Assembly (NCBI GenBank): GCA_036346255.1
Contig: CM070633.1
Span: 23,746,001-23,810,000, forward strand
Direction: 5' to 3'
Origin: Ampelocalamus luodianensis
Taxonomy: Eukaryota; Streptophyta; Magnoliopsida; Poales; Poaceae
DNA: 64,000 bases
This document shows positions 45,451 to 57,509 of the stretch, piece by piece; within the stretch, counting starts at the first letter, position 1; the number at the start of each line of letters is the position of its first letter. Under the pieces are notes generated by a model that saw only the letters and a list, made by a program, of their open reading frames with translations, made no database searches and had not been told where the DNA came from. Both the position numbers and the translations under genes were made by a program.

Positions 45451-47332
45451 ATGGCTTACGATAATGGACAAAATACGCCCGGCACGATTTGCCTGACGGC
45501 TTGCCGGCACTACGTGCCACAGTGGAGCAACCTAAAGACCAAAACGAGTGCACAATAACATTGCGCAACTCACTGAGGTGGTCTCAACGGCGGAGCTAGC
45601 CAAAACGGCGGCAAGTCGAAGAAAGGTAGCGATGACAAACACGGCCAAAACGAAAATAGCTAAAGAGCTCCGCAGCGGTCCAAAATAGCGATTGTCACAG
45701 CATCTAGGGACTACCAAGGAGCTACCTTAGCATAGGAGAGGTCCGGGGGTGGATGAAGGAGCTCCGACGACGTAGGACCTTGCCGGCGCCGAAGAAGAAG
45801 AAGTGGAGGGGACAACCTGAGCAAAAAGAGGAGGACCAGGTCATTGGGTTAGCTCCAATAAGGCTTAGAGATGAACTCTGAGCAAACAATTGAAGCGAGG
45901 AGGTGCTTACCAGCACTGAGGAAGAAAGGGGATGAACACGGCCGAATTTGAACAAACCCCAAATTTGACAATCTCTGCGAATACCAAACAAAATTAAGTT
46001 AGGGGTTTTGCTTAAGGTGATGAGAGGAACAAGGCGGCGCAAAAAGATTTGGAATGGAACCACTGGAGCACTGTCAATGACAGGGAGCTTGAGCGGCTGA
46101 CAATGGCGGATTTATGGCTCTCAGTGATTTGAGCACAATTACACAGAGAGGGAGCTAGGGTTTGCAAGGTGGTGTTGAAAGAGAGCTAAGGAGGAGCTCA
46201 GGGGCCTTTTATAGCTAGAGGCCAATGGAATGGAGCAATGCAAAGCTCCACGGTGAACTTGGCTTATGGCACTGCCATGGACAAGCTGCGCGACGGGAGC
46301 AGTTGAAGACCAAGACTTTGGAGGAGAAGCTCTGACCCGCATTAAATGATCATCGCAAAGAGCCATTTAAAGGACTCAAGGAAGTGACAAGGCATTGCTG
46401 CCCACGCCATGGCTCTCTGGCACACACGCACGGGCACGACCAAGGAAGGAGACGACCATGTTCAAAGGGGCCCCACTAGTTAGTGACACAAAACCAAAGT
46501 GGTCCGAGCCAAAACTAGCGAGTGGGTTAGGCTGTGTCAAAAACCCGAGCCAAAACTCTTGACTGTTGGATTTGAAATGGACGGCTAAGATCGATTGGGC
46601 CATTCGGAGGTCCAAACAGCACAGCCAATCTGGAGCATCCGATTAAGATCCAAGGGTTTAGATTGAAAGAAACGATAGGGTGGTCCGAATGTTTCAAACG
46701 AACGTGGACGGCCCGATGGAAATCCAACGGCTGACAAGGGTTGCTTGTTTTTGAACGGGCCCGAGTGCAAATAGCTGGTTGGGCTCAACCAAGACAAGGG
46801 TTTGTGGTCGAGTCTGACTTGAACCCAAATAGGACTTTGACTTAGGGTTTGAAATAAGCTAAACCTTGGAAGAATTTTTAGAGGTAGCAAACTAACTCCA
46901 AAATTTCTGAAATTTTTACAGGAGCTTGCTGACTCTAGGATTGACCTTGTGTAAAATTTCCAAAGGTTTTTATGCACAACATTTTCCTCCATAAATTCCT
47001 CAAGGTTCTGAGTTAGGGTTTGACCAAAGTCAAACTGGTTTGACTGATCTCTTAAAATATTCAAAAAATTTCTAAAATTTGTGAAATTTTTCAGAGGAGT
47101 CACACAACATCCCTAGAACCAAGGAAAATATTTCCAGAGGATGATCACAAGATTATCCAGAAGTGTTTCAAAGGTTCAAGACTTGTGCCAAAAGAGGCTT
47201 GTGATTGTGAATTTCCATAATTCCTTTACAAGAATTCTCAGAAAATTCAAACGACGAAAAAATGCAAGAAAAGTTTTAATTTCTACACATTTTATTACAT
47301 TTAAAACACAAGCCAAGAATTGGGATGTTACA

Positions 47333-49170
47333 GGAGGTTTGTAGGCTTCGGTGCAAAACCAAGGAATATAAGGTTTGGATTGAGTACAGATGGAATGAAT
47401 CCTTTCGGTAACATGAGTAGTCGACATAGCACATGGCCTGTGACTCTCTGTATCTACAACCTTCCTCCTTGGTTGTGTATGAAGCGGAAGTATATTTTGC
47501 TGTCGATACTTATCGAAGGGCCGAAGCAACTTAGGAATGATATTGATGTGTACCTAGCACCATTGTTGGAAGATCTAAAAATAATGAGGATCGAAGGGGT
47601 ACAGGTATGGGATGTGTACAAATGAGAGTACTTCACTGTACGCTCCTTGTTGTTCTGCACCATAAATGATTATCCCGCCCTTACTAACCTGTCGGGTCAG
47701 AGTACAAAAGGGGCCAAAGCGTATACTCACTGCTTAGATGATACCGAGATTGTGTGGCTAAAGCACTCGTGCAAAACTGTGTACATGCGTCACCGTAGGT
47801 TCCTCCAAAGGACGTCACCGCAGGATGAAGAAACAATTCGACGAAGAGAAGGAGAACAATTCAGCTCCAAAGCATTTAAGCGAAAAAGAGGTCTATGATA
47901 TGGTTAAGGATTTAGATGTTGTGCTCGAAAAGGGACGTAAATTGAGGACCCGTGAGAAGAACATCTGGAAGAAGACATCAATATTTTGGGAATTACTTTA
48001 TTGGGAGCACTTAGAAGTTCGCCACTGCATCGACATTATGCACGTAGAGAAGAATGTATGTGACAGCTTGATTGGTTTCTTACTGAACATTCGTGACAAA
48101 ACAAAGGATGGTGTCAATGCACGGCTTGACTTGGTTGATATGGACATCAGACCTGAGTTAGCACCGACAAAGACCGATAAAGGATGAACGTACCTTCCCC
48201 CTACTTGTTACACTCTGTCCAAGGCCGAGAGAACTAAACTGTGCCAGTGCTTGCATGGTGTGAAAGTTCCATCCGGTTACTCTGCCAACATGAAGAAACT
48301 TGTTTCGATGGAAGATTTGAAGTTAATTGGCATGAAGTCTCATGATTGTCATGTGCTGATGACACAGATGCTCCCTGTTGCAATTAGAAGTATTTTGCCG
48401 ATCAAGGTTCGAGAGACAATCATGAGGCCGTGTTATTTCTTTAACACAATTGCTCAGAAGGTCAGTGATCCCGAAGGACTAGATGCTCTGCAGGACGAGG
48501 TGGTGATGACACTATGTTATCTTGAGATGTATTTCCCTCTGTCATTTTTTGATATCATGGTCCATCTCATTATTCACATTGTGAGGGAAATAAAGATGTG
48601 CAGGCCCGTGTTCCTACGTAGGATGTACCCGTTCGAGAGGTTCTTGAGAATTCTCAAGCCCTATGTATGGAATCGATCTCGGCCGGAAGGCAGCATCGTC
48701 GAAGGTTATACAACCGAAGAGGTCATTGAGTTCAACATCGATTACATGGCTCAGGTCAAACCAATAGGTGTGCCTCGATCTCGCCATGAGGGGAGGCTCG
48801 AGAGTATCGAGACCATCAGAAGGAAAGCAATCACTCCAGAGATGAGAGCGTATGCTCAAGCGCATTTCATGGTCTTGCAACACATGACTAAAGTGTCCCC
48901 GTATATCGACCTGCACAAGGACATGCTTTGGTAATAGAATCTAGAGCGGCCGGATGTTTGGATCATGAGACAGCACAACAGTCGGTTCAACCAATGGTTG
49001 AAGGAGCAACTCGCTAGGAGCTCGTCAAGTGATATGATGACATGGTTGGCAAAAAGGCCAACATTTACAGTTGTGATATGGTAAGGATACGACATAAATG
49101 GGTACACATTCTATACGCAGGCTTAGGATATAAAGAGCACTAACTAGAATAGCGGTGTCTGTATAGATGC
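47333..49170 (+). pseudogene. CACTA TNP2 transposase, 3' part, broken
   Basis: The left side is cut by K5 copy A. The first piece carries PRNIRFGLSTDGMNPFGNMS and a NLPPW motif (47345-47625). A second, FCTINDYPALTNLSG, then HRRFLQ, follows one stop. After a frameshift near 47825 a long frame runs to about 49080, with IFWELLYWEHLEVRHCIDIM and VEKNVCDSLIG. A DUF4218-like end follows (MYPFERFLRILKPYV, then RPEGSIVEGY), then WLKEQL. Stops are at 48185-48187, 48932-48937 and about 49081. TNP2 cleaves CACTA ends during transposition. The reading is clear, but no active enzyme remains. At 49175 an R180 LTR interrupts the gene just after GYDINGYTFYT. Confidence 0.88.
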
Positions 49171-49174
49171 ATTT

Positions 49175-51200
49175 TGTAATATCCCGACTTTCATTTGAGA
49201 GTGCAATACAAATTGAGAGAGAATTAATGTAATTCTCCGATAGTGCTAGAAATAATTTTCGGGAGAGAATAATTAATCGGTAGAAGGTTTCTTTTGAGAA
49301 AATATTTAATCAGTAGAATAGAGGGGGTTTTCTGCGTTTTCCCAGCAACCTGGGCCTGGGCCTTGGCCCATGAGGCCTGGTCGGCCATAGGGGGGGAGGT
49401 GCCACCCTCCCCCAAAACCCTAGCAGCCCCTCCCCCACTCCTCCCCACCTTGGCCGCCGCTTCCCTCCTCTCCCCTCCTGCTCCATCTTGCGCCTCCCCT
49501 GCTGGTTGCAGCCCCTTCTCCACCTCCATTTCTGCCACCCCAAGCCCGTAGTGCAGCACCCCCACCTCCTGGAGTCGTCCCTTGGTGCCGATCTCCCCGT
49601 TGCCGGCTTCTCGCGAAGGTAGGAGTGGTATTTCGTGGAATTGGCTGATCAAGAAGGAGGGGAACATCTTCGCGGATCAACCATCGTCTTTCTGGTTTCT
49701 ACAAGGGTAACGAATGCCGATCCTCATCGTTTGATTAGTGGTAGATGTGATTTGGATCATAATTGATTAGATCAAAATGATGCGATTAGAAAGTTAGTTC
49801 TGTCCAGAATGTTGTGTGGCCTGTTTTGTGATCTTAGAGGCCGAATTTTTTAGGTACATCTCCTAGAGTAATGTAGGTATTGTTCTTAGCTTTCGGTGGC
49901 CGCCAAGAACACTAAATTCTGACTTACGGATCAAAAGTTATGTTCATTTTAGTTTCTGCTGTCCAGAATTCTGACGAGAATTAGCAGACACTGTAATTGT
50001 TAAATGTTGACCTAGTTAGAGGATGATTCATAAGTCTTTCCCATAACGATTTTTGTAAGTGATATCATTATCTTTAAGGATTGATAAAGAACACCTCATT
50101 TGTATTTGTAAAACAAAAGTTATGCACATTTTAAGTTGCCTGTCCAGAACCCTGACGAGAATGAATTGTCTAATTGCCTTTTAATTTATGATCAAGTTAA
50201 TGGCAAATTTAGGGCTTTCACCCAACTAGGTTTTTGTAGGCCTGGGTCTTAGCTTTGATATTGATAAAGAAATCTAAGTTTGGTTTAGCCAATTAGAAGT
50301 TATGGCCATTTTCGTGCCGCTGCCCAGAAGTGTCGGGCAGTTCTGACAGAGGATGCTCATCGGTCTTTTGGGGCTTGGTATATTCAGAATTTGGGTTTTC
50401 CATCAACTAGGTTGTTGTAGATAATCTTGTTACCTTTCAAAAAAGCTTGATTTTACATTTTATGAATTTCAGAGCAAAAGTTATGTCAATTTTAGTATTG
50501 CTGCCCATTATAGTTTTCTGATGGAATGTAGTTCAATTGGAGTAAAATTGTGTAGTTAAACGTTGGGGTGTTGGGGTAAGTGTAGCAAGTAGTGTCTTGA
50601 ATTCATGGTTCTTATTGAGTAAACTAATGGTGTAGGAGGTGAGGCTCCGAGATTAGCGGCATCGTCGTTACCTCCTAACGCATCGCAACGCTAAAGGCAA
50701 GTACAATAATTTTGTGTGATTTGTAAACACTGGATGCTCAATGATTAGTATTGTGTTTTGTTTGATATGTGAGAAGCTTCAATGTTCATGTTCCGTCCAC
50801 GGGAGTGTAATATCCACGGGAGTGGAGATTATAGTAGACAAGAGGTTCCGATGATTATGTTCTTTACGTATGCTCTTTCATATGTGTGGAGATGATATTA
50901 GTCATTATTCATAAGTTTATTCATGCATCCATGTTCATGTTCCGTCCACAGGAGTGGAGCTCCACGGGAGTGAAGTCTAAAGTCCCATCAATTCCAGTAT
51001 GGGCAAGAGAAGTCCCACCATTCCAATGTGGGCAGTTTTGGACACCCGTATAAAACGTTCTTCATACGGTATTTTGGATCCCCGTATTTCGATAAATACG
51101 GGCTTAAGTGAACACCGACGGGTGTGTCACTAGCTATACCGGTATAAGCATGTGTGCAGTCCATCCTTTGATTACATTCATTCATTTCATGCATTCCTAA
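49175..51200 (-). repeat. R180 LTR, minus strand, truncated
   Basis: It begins TGTAATATCCCGAC (complement of CGGGATATTACA) after CATTT. AAAAGTTATG motifs at 49940, 50122, 50302 and 50483 keep the family phase of 180-182 bp. A hairpin cluster lies at 50985-51145. The expected far end GGGGTGTTACA is absent, so about 0.3 kb is missing and the right boundary is approximate. The TSD cannot be confirmed. Open frames at 49224-49667 come from the GC-rich LTR end shared with the other R180 copies. Confidence 0.82.
50985..51145 (-). other. Stem-loop cluster in the minus-strand R180 LTR
   Basis: Stems include CCCAC(C)ATT/AATGTGGG (51014-51032), CCCGTATTT/AAATACGGG (51081-51102, perfect, CGAT loop), ACACC/GGTGT (51112-51125) and the palindrome TATACCGGTATA (about 51135-51146). 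On the minus strand the stems are followed by GGGATCC- or GGGACT-type tails, as in the array at 10656-10838, but with unrelated stem sequences. Confidence 0.65.
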
Positions 51201-51258
51201 ATATTCGTTCGTGGTATGTTCAGAATTTGTGAAGAGGTTGACTTGTCCATATTGGTTG

Positions 51259-51362
51259 TGAAGGGCTAATTTTTAAATGACATAAAAGTGAAATAATGAT
51301 TGAAATGTCATGAAGGGCTAATTTTTAAATGACATAAAAGTGAAATAATGAATGAAATGTTT
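51259..51362 (+). repeat. 52-bp tandem duplication
   Basis: TGAAGGGCTAATTTTTAAAT-type unit at 51259-51310 and 51311-51362, nearly identical, in the presumed CACTA 3' untranslated region. The similarity suggests a recent duplication. Confidence 0.9.
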
Positions 51363-51589
51363 ATGTGTTATATGTTCTGAATTTGCATTTATGTATACCA
51401 GAATGTGTCATATGTGAATTTGCATTTATGTATATGAGAATGTGTCATATCTGAAATTGTGAAATGGATGTGCTTGTTTCTGAAATGAATGTGAATTAGA
51501 TGTATACATGTACTTGTTGTGTTTCTGCTTGTTTCAGAGGGCATGGCTAGCATTTCCTGATGCTAGCAAATAAATAGAAATAGATTTAG

Positions 51590-51815
51590 CAATACAAAAG
51601 AATATCATAGACGGTTCCTTAGGACAAACCGTCTGTGATTATCTATCACAGACGATTTCATCTAGTCTGTAATACATCAGATATCACAAATGGTTTCATG
51701 TGAATAACCGTCTGTGATAATCAGATTTCACAGACGGTTTCGTCTACAAACCGTCTGTGATACATCAGATCATAGACAGTTATTTATTATAACCGTCTGT
51801 GATATCCAACCCTAT
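51590..51815 (+). repeat. Second CACTA subterminal array
   Basis: Alternating CACAGACGGTT/AACCGTCTGTGAT stem-loops like those at both outer ends. The preceding 130 bases (GAGGGCATGGCTAGCATTTCC and the AAATGGATGTG region) match those before the right-end array (57600-57765). No CACTA terminus follows; instead GC-rich sequence starts, as after the left array. Confidence 0.85.
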
Positions 51816-51835
51816 TTATATTTAGACACTAGTGT

Positions 51836-52150
51836 TTGCCACGCCCCCTACTCAAACGATTAAGTTTCTCTAACACCTCTCCTCCCCCGAGCCCGTCGCC
51901 ACTGACCTCGACGCCGCCTCTCCTCCCCCAAGCCCACCGCCTCCTCCCCGAGCATGAGCCGCTGCCTCCTTCACGAGCCCATCACCACCGTCCTCGACAC
52001 CGCCTCATCCTCAAGCACGAGTCGCCGCCTCCTCCCCGAGCCCGTTGCCACCGTCCTCGATGCCGCCTCCTCCTTGAGGCCGGCATACCTCCTCCCCTGA
52101 GCCCACCGCCTCCTCCCCGAGCATGAGTCGCCGCTTCCCCGAAACCAACG
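51836..52150 (+). other. CCTCCTCCCCGAGC-type repeats, proline-rich frame
   Basis: A degenerate repeat of about 55-60 bp (CCTCGACGCCGCCTC, CTCCCCGAGCCC) gives a 97-codon proline-rich frame (51836-52126) and open frames on the other strand. Codon pattern and composition look like low-complexity leader sequence of a CACTA element rather than a gene. Confidence 0.5.
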
Positions 52151-52688
52151 CCCCTCCTCCCCTTCGATGCCGCCCTGATGCTCTGGTACTCCCTACTCGT
52201 CCTTCCCCTCGACGCCCAAAGGTAACAGATGCCGAGTTGCCGACCTCGACGGCCCTTCCCCTCACACATTGCTCAGATTGCTTGGCTTTGATTGCCATCT
52301 ATTTCGTGAGTATCACAGCATTTCAATTTAATTACCCCTTTGCATTTGATATGTTCATATTAAAATGTGGTGTAGTGAGCTTGTGATAAATGCTCTGTGA
52401 TGATAATAGTCTTGTACTAAAATTGTTTTGATAATCGGGTTTGAACTTGAGCTCTAATTGGAATGGAATGCTTACTACTATTGATTCATCTTTAGCATTT
52501 AGTCTATTACTTTCATTGGTTAATTGGTTGAACCTCTGGGTTCTGTGATCCAATTCATAATACATGCTATTCTGTCAGTAGATCAAGTGTTGTTGGTTGG
52601 AGGATTTACATGTTTATATGTCAATTATGTCATTTAATTGGTGTGTATACCCATACTCATAGAGAATCTTATGATAATATGTTGATGC

Positions 52689-52970
52689 ATGGCAGAACCT
52701 CTATTTCTCATGAAGTTGTCTTCCGCTCATTCTTCGTCATCGTTGCCTCATGCGTTTGATGTGTCATCCTCTGAAAAATCCAAGCGCAAGGAAAGAGGAA
52801 TATCGAAAAGGCACAAGGGCCGATTTACCATCATGAGAGTCGATGCGTCTAGGGCCCCACTGAGTCCTCACCGAGCAGCGTCCACATTCAGGACAACGGT
52901 CTAAATAGTTGTACGCGAACAGGTCAAGATCATAAGCCCAAAAGGGAAGTTCCACAATGTAGATTGAACT
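52689..52970 (+). pseudogene. Possible CACTA second-gene fragment
   Basis: The frame MAEPLFLMKLSSAHSSSSLP opens at 52692. A basic segment SEKSKRKERGISKRHKGRF precedes a stop at 52902; a VVREQVKI segment follows in another phase. Plant En/Spm proteins of the Transposase_24 type carry a similar VREK/REQ-type motif after a basic region, but the match is weak. The K5 LTR at 52978 cuts the sequence, which continues at 57510 with ATAAGATTGAACTTTATGG. Confidence 0.3.
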
Positions 52971-52977
52971 TGATTGG

Positions 52978-55900
52978 TGTGAGGACCCCTGAGATCGGAT
53001 CCGTATCAAGCTAAGTGATTACGCCGTAAACGCAACACTTAACGTGAGACGAACACGATTCCGAGTGACCCGGATATGTGTCACATGCTAACTCCCAAGG
53101 ATCAGTGGCTAACATGCACATATCCAAATACAACATTGCAATCACATCCATACACAATGTACAAAAGAATCAATTACAACATCATTTAAATAGAACCTTA
53201 TAGTACAAGGTTGCAAGAGGGCCGATCGGCCAAATCTAATTAACACAAATAAATTGCAGCGGAAGATAAACTTAAAATAAAAAGAGAATAACCGAGTTGG
53301 TATGCCCACAATCCCACAAGCAACCAACTGGAGTTAAAACCGTTGCACCCATCGTTCTCACCTGAACAAATAGACACTGTTAGAGTACAAAGTTGTACTC
53401 GCGAGACTTTCAAAAGAAATAAAGATGCATGTAAGTATCAAAGGAAGGCTACTACACTAGTCAATTTTCAGCATAAAGTAAGTTTTGCATAGAGATAAAC
53501 AATATAGATTCAACTTGCCATTTGTAAAACGTTTAGAAAACATTTTATGACAATAAGTAATGATCAACAATGGTATAATCTCCAAGTATAATCAACACAC
53601 GAACATCCCATTCGTAGCACAATTCATTCCTCAACAAATTTAACGCGCGAACTACGCGTTCATGAAATCATTTCCGATCTGAACAACTAACATAAAGACA
53701 TAACATATCCAACCATAACCCAAACTTAATTTCTCAAAAGCTAACTGTGTCTGCTTTCCCACAAGTGTGGTCCATAACCTAGGACGAGGCTATTCGAATA
53801 GATTTAGTTACTCTGCAGAGTTGTACAGCTTTACCCACACGATATGAATACCTTATACTGTCGCCATGCACTCTTCCGAAGGAGTGTGACTAAGATATCA
53901 TAACGAGGCCGTTACAATGCCATGTGCTAACTATCAAACCACCCGATGAACAGAATCCCATGGCAGACTGAACGGTCGCCTAGAACCACAGGTGAACCCC
54001 GTTGTGTAAGTAAGTCCCTAAAAATAAGAGACCCTTAAGGGCAAGTAAGGCGACCCTTAACATTCCCCCATGAGATTGACAAAAGAACAATTAAATACAT
54101 AACAATAATAATTGTCAATCTCATTGTGTTTTGATAGCTAACACACAACAAATTATAAAACCAAGCCTTCGCCATTATCCCAGCGTGTTGTTGCACGTAA
54201 GACTTGGTTCATCAAACCACAGACCGGTCCTTAAACACTCGGACGGGGCTACTCAATTCCATAACAACAAATAACAATAGTAATTCATCACCAACCTACA
54301 CCCGTCCAAGTTAAGAACATAAAACCCATGCCCAACATGTCCACAAACCCCAGATGCGAAGATCTGGATACATCCCTCAAATCCAACATAATCCAATCCA
54401 TAAAATCCTCAAATTTTATTAGGATTCAATTCAATTCACTGGCCGATGGACTAGCTCCATCAACCGCTCTCGGCTACGACTACTAGCATGGCTAAGCATC
54501 GTTCAACAAACTAGTAACAAACCCATATTACATATAACCTTAGTCATTCAAGGTAAAAGGGTAATCAACATTCAAAGGAGGGCTAATGCAGCAATTAGGA
54601 ATTTAACTACTTCTACCCATAAACATACATTTCAAAATAGCATGCAATTACGATAATAAAACTCACACAAAACATTTAAAAACCACTGGGAGCAATATGA
54701 TCAAGAGGAGGGTGCTCGCACCTTTGCTGGTACCACTTGTTCAATCTCAGGTTATATTCATAATAATCTCACAAATATATCGTTATCGTCGAAAACCTAA
54801 TGAAAGACGATAATGCAATAAATATCAAATAAAACCAGAAATTCAACATGCTCAAAAATGTATGAAATTTATACAGTAGGTAGATTATGATTTTATATGA
54901 ATTTATGCGAAAGATTCATTCCATTTGGATTTATTATGTGAAAGTTATGGTGGTTTGAATCTCAGCTTTCTAGAAAATCCAATTTGGTACTATTTATCCA
55001 AATTAAATGTTTGGTCAAAATTTGTAGAGCAGTGGGGAGACAAAGGATTACACATATAAATAGGGAATAATACTATAATACCAAAATAGTTGAGTTTACC
55101 TCATTTGGAGTTTTCATGAATTAGTTATGAATTTCTAAAGTTATCAGCCTTTTCCTTTTTATAAAATAAGGGAGTTAATGGGTCATTTCCCAAAAGTATA
55201 TCTTCTGTTACATAGATACTCAAGAAACCTATTTTAAAATAAATTTCATCTTAAATGAAAAATAACAAAATTGGTTTCACTGTTTTTGGAGTTAAAATGA
55301 AATAGTTATGTATTTTTGAAGATAAAATCTTTTTCTTATTGTAAAAATAATAGAGATATGGATCATTTTTACAAAACTATATTCTCTTCTATAGATACAT
55401 GTTTTAAACCTATTTTCAAATAAAATTCACTTAATAAGAAAAAAAATCAAAACTGGTTTCATTCATTTTGGAATCAATTTGAATTAGATATGGATTTTTG
55501 AAGTTACAACAATTTTCAGTGTAAATATAAGTCGTTCTGAAATCATAAATGAATTTAATACTTTTTACACTCATGCTTGGCTAGCCATGGTGGCTGACTG
55601 GTGGGACCGGGGTCACGGGTTTGACCCAGTCATCAAGGACTCGGTCCCGGCCTCAATTGGATTGAAGGCGTATTCTCATGAATACGTCTCCTAATTCTGA
55701 AAACGTAAATCTGTTCAAAGTATACTAATAATACATTTTTCCTTAGTAAATACATACTAACAATGTACACATCCACTTAACTGGCTATACGGGCCCACAA
55801 GTCATTGACTTATCAATTCTTTTAGGACAGCCATTAAGTAACTAAGCAATGATTTGCGCTAATTAAACCGAGATTTTGTTAATTAACTGGCTACTATTTT

Positions 55901-57504
55901 CGAACGGAAAACCGACAACAGAGTCGCGCGCTCTCGTGAGCTTTGTCGTCGGCTCGCCGGCGCGGTGATCTACGGCCACAAGAACCAAGGGCATAGGTGG
56001 GTTGCTAATAGTATTCTGGTCCAACCGGTGGCCAGAATTTAGCCGGAGAAGGGTTGTAGCGGCGGCACGACAAAAGATTGCGGCGGCGTAAGTACAGCTC
56101 GAGAGGATAAACTGATTTGGCAACACATTGATTAAATTAACGAACGCACAGTATCTACGAGGTCCAGGGAACTCACCGGAGAGACGCGGGTGGTCGGAGC
56201 TCGCCGGAGGATGGCTGGCGACGAAGACCCACGACGGCGATGGAAACTTCACCGCGGAGAGCTGGCTGGAGAGGAAGAAGAGCTTCAACGACGATTGGGG
56301 AAGCTCCGAGGTATCCACGTGATGCTCCTGACGCCGGGAATTGGACTAAGCTTCGCCGCACCGGAGATGAAGGAGAAAATGGCTCTCACGGCCGAAGAAA
56401 ATAGAAACTCCAAATACTTGGGCCCCTGCGGAGGTTTGAACAAATTGATTGAGGGGAAAGATCACTCGTGGCCTAGGACGCAAGATGACGCACATACGAG
56501 GACAAGGGGCTCACCGGACACGAAGATGACGAAGGTAGACCCGGCGGTGGCCTTCGGGGCGCGCTCTGGAAGCAGTGAGTGCACAAGTTTGCCCCAGACC
56601 CTACAAGCAATGGCAAGAGCCTAGATGAGTAAAAATGGAGAAGGTATGCAAGGAGAAGGCTAGGGGATGCCATGGATTCAAGTTTACCCGAGAAGGTTTC
56701 ATGGAAAAGCTTCTTCTCCCTCGGCCACCGAGAGGGAGAATGGGCGAAAAGGGAGGAGTATGAAGGGTATTAAGCTTGGGGAGAGGACGGAGTGGAGGCG
56801 GTGTCACTAGGCAGAGCTCCAAGAGAGGTTGGGAGAGGCGGTGGCTCACGGCATCGACGGAGCCAGCTCAGAGGCACTCGGGCGCGTGGCGCTCGAGCTC
56901 TGCTCGTGCCTGCCCGAGGTAGGAGACGAGACTGACAGCCCGGTTGGCAGCGACTGTGAAGGGGTGCGGTGCATTTTAGGCGGTGCGGTGCAGTCAGTTG
57001 CGTTGTGGTTCGGTCGGTTCAATAGTGCTAGGGTTTGAATTTTAATTTGTTTTGACCAAACAGCAGCAGCTTTGACTGAGGCTTTAAATATAGAAATAAA
57101 ATTCTAAAAATTATGAAACTTTTTTAGAGGGGTTCCAGGGATAATCTAGTACCCATAAAAATTATTAAATCTTACTGTTCATGATTTATTTGTATAATTT
57201 AAATTTAATCTTAGAATAGATCATTGATTTGAGTTTGAATTTTTTTGTGGGTTGAATTGAGTTCCAAAATTTTGGTAAAAATTATATTTATTCATGATAA
57301 TTATTCTAGTATTTGAATAAATTATTTTTAGATGATGATCAAATGTTTTTGTTCCTATTTTTATTTGGAGTAAAAATTTGAAGTATATGTTTAATCTTTG
57401 GTTTGATAATTTCCAAGTGCAAAATGTTATGCAAATATTTCAAAAACACTATGCATGTTAATGATATGCATACTAATTACCATAATTAAGTTGGGGATGT
57501 TACA
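52978..57504 (-). repeat. K5 solo LTR (copy D), diverged
   Basis: TGTGAGGACCCCTG...GGGGATGTTACA, 4527 bp, is flanked by a perfect target duplication ATTGG (52973-52977 and 57505-57509). It is clearly diverged from copies A-C but keeps the stem-loop (53383-53400) and CTATTCGAATAG (53790-53801). It lacks the GGAGGTC array. Open frames of 140-150 codons over 55860-56630 overlap on opposite strands in GC-rich sequence and have no recognisable domain. Confidence 0.93.
53383..53400 (-). other. Conserved stem-loop in K5 copy D
   Basis: Stem GAGTACAA/TTGTACTC with loop AG, followed by GCGAGACT. The pairing is extended by one pair relative to copy A and the loop is changed. Confidence 0.7.
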
Positions 57505-57509
57505 ATTGG

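Larger units (their letters stand above)
29950..47332 (-). mobile_element. K5 retroelement fragment, minus strand (5' LTR plus internal part)
   Basis: Read on the minus strand, an LTR (TGTAACATCCC...GGGGTCTCACA, 47332 down to 32307) is followed after 5 bases by a degenerate initiator-Met primer site (32290-32301). An internal region with one ORF (31406-30663) and non-coding sequence follows to about 29950. No 3' LTR is seen, and the 5 bases beside the LTR tip (GGAGG) have no match at the left, so the element is truncated. No gag or pol homology is visible, so this may be a large non-autonomous (LARD-type) element. The left boundary is approximate. Confidence 0.6.
32307..47332 (-). repeat. K5 LTR (copy A), split by copy B
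   Basis: Plus-strand ends are TGTGAGACCCCGGGG (32307) and GGGATGTTACA (47332). The pieces are 32307-33811 and 43702-47332, about 5.1 kb. It contains the GAGTAC hairpin (32723-32740), the palindrome CTATTCGAATAG (33068-33079) and a GGAGGTC repeat array (44850-45450). The tip is next to the CACTA transposase (47333), whose frame it interrupts. Confidence 0.82.

Noticed and set aside
32302..47337. Possible 5-bp target duplication around K5 copy A
   Set aside because: AGCTT and GGAGG do not match; together with the primer site this fits a truncated element rather than a solo LTR.
51826..51840. CACTAGTG near 51830 as a second CACTA left terminus
   Set aside because: The rest of the terminal repeat (ACTACAAAAAGG) is missing and no target duplication is visible.
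55863..56624. ORFs of 151 and 144 codons in K5 copy D
   Set aside because: They overlap on opposite strands in GC-rich LTR sequence, with no domain and no counterpart in the other K5 copies.
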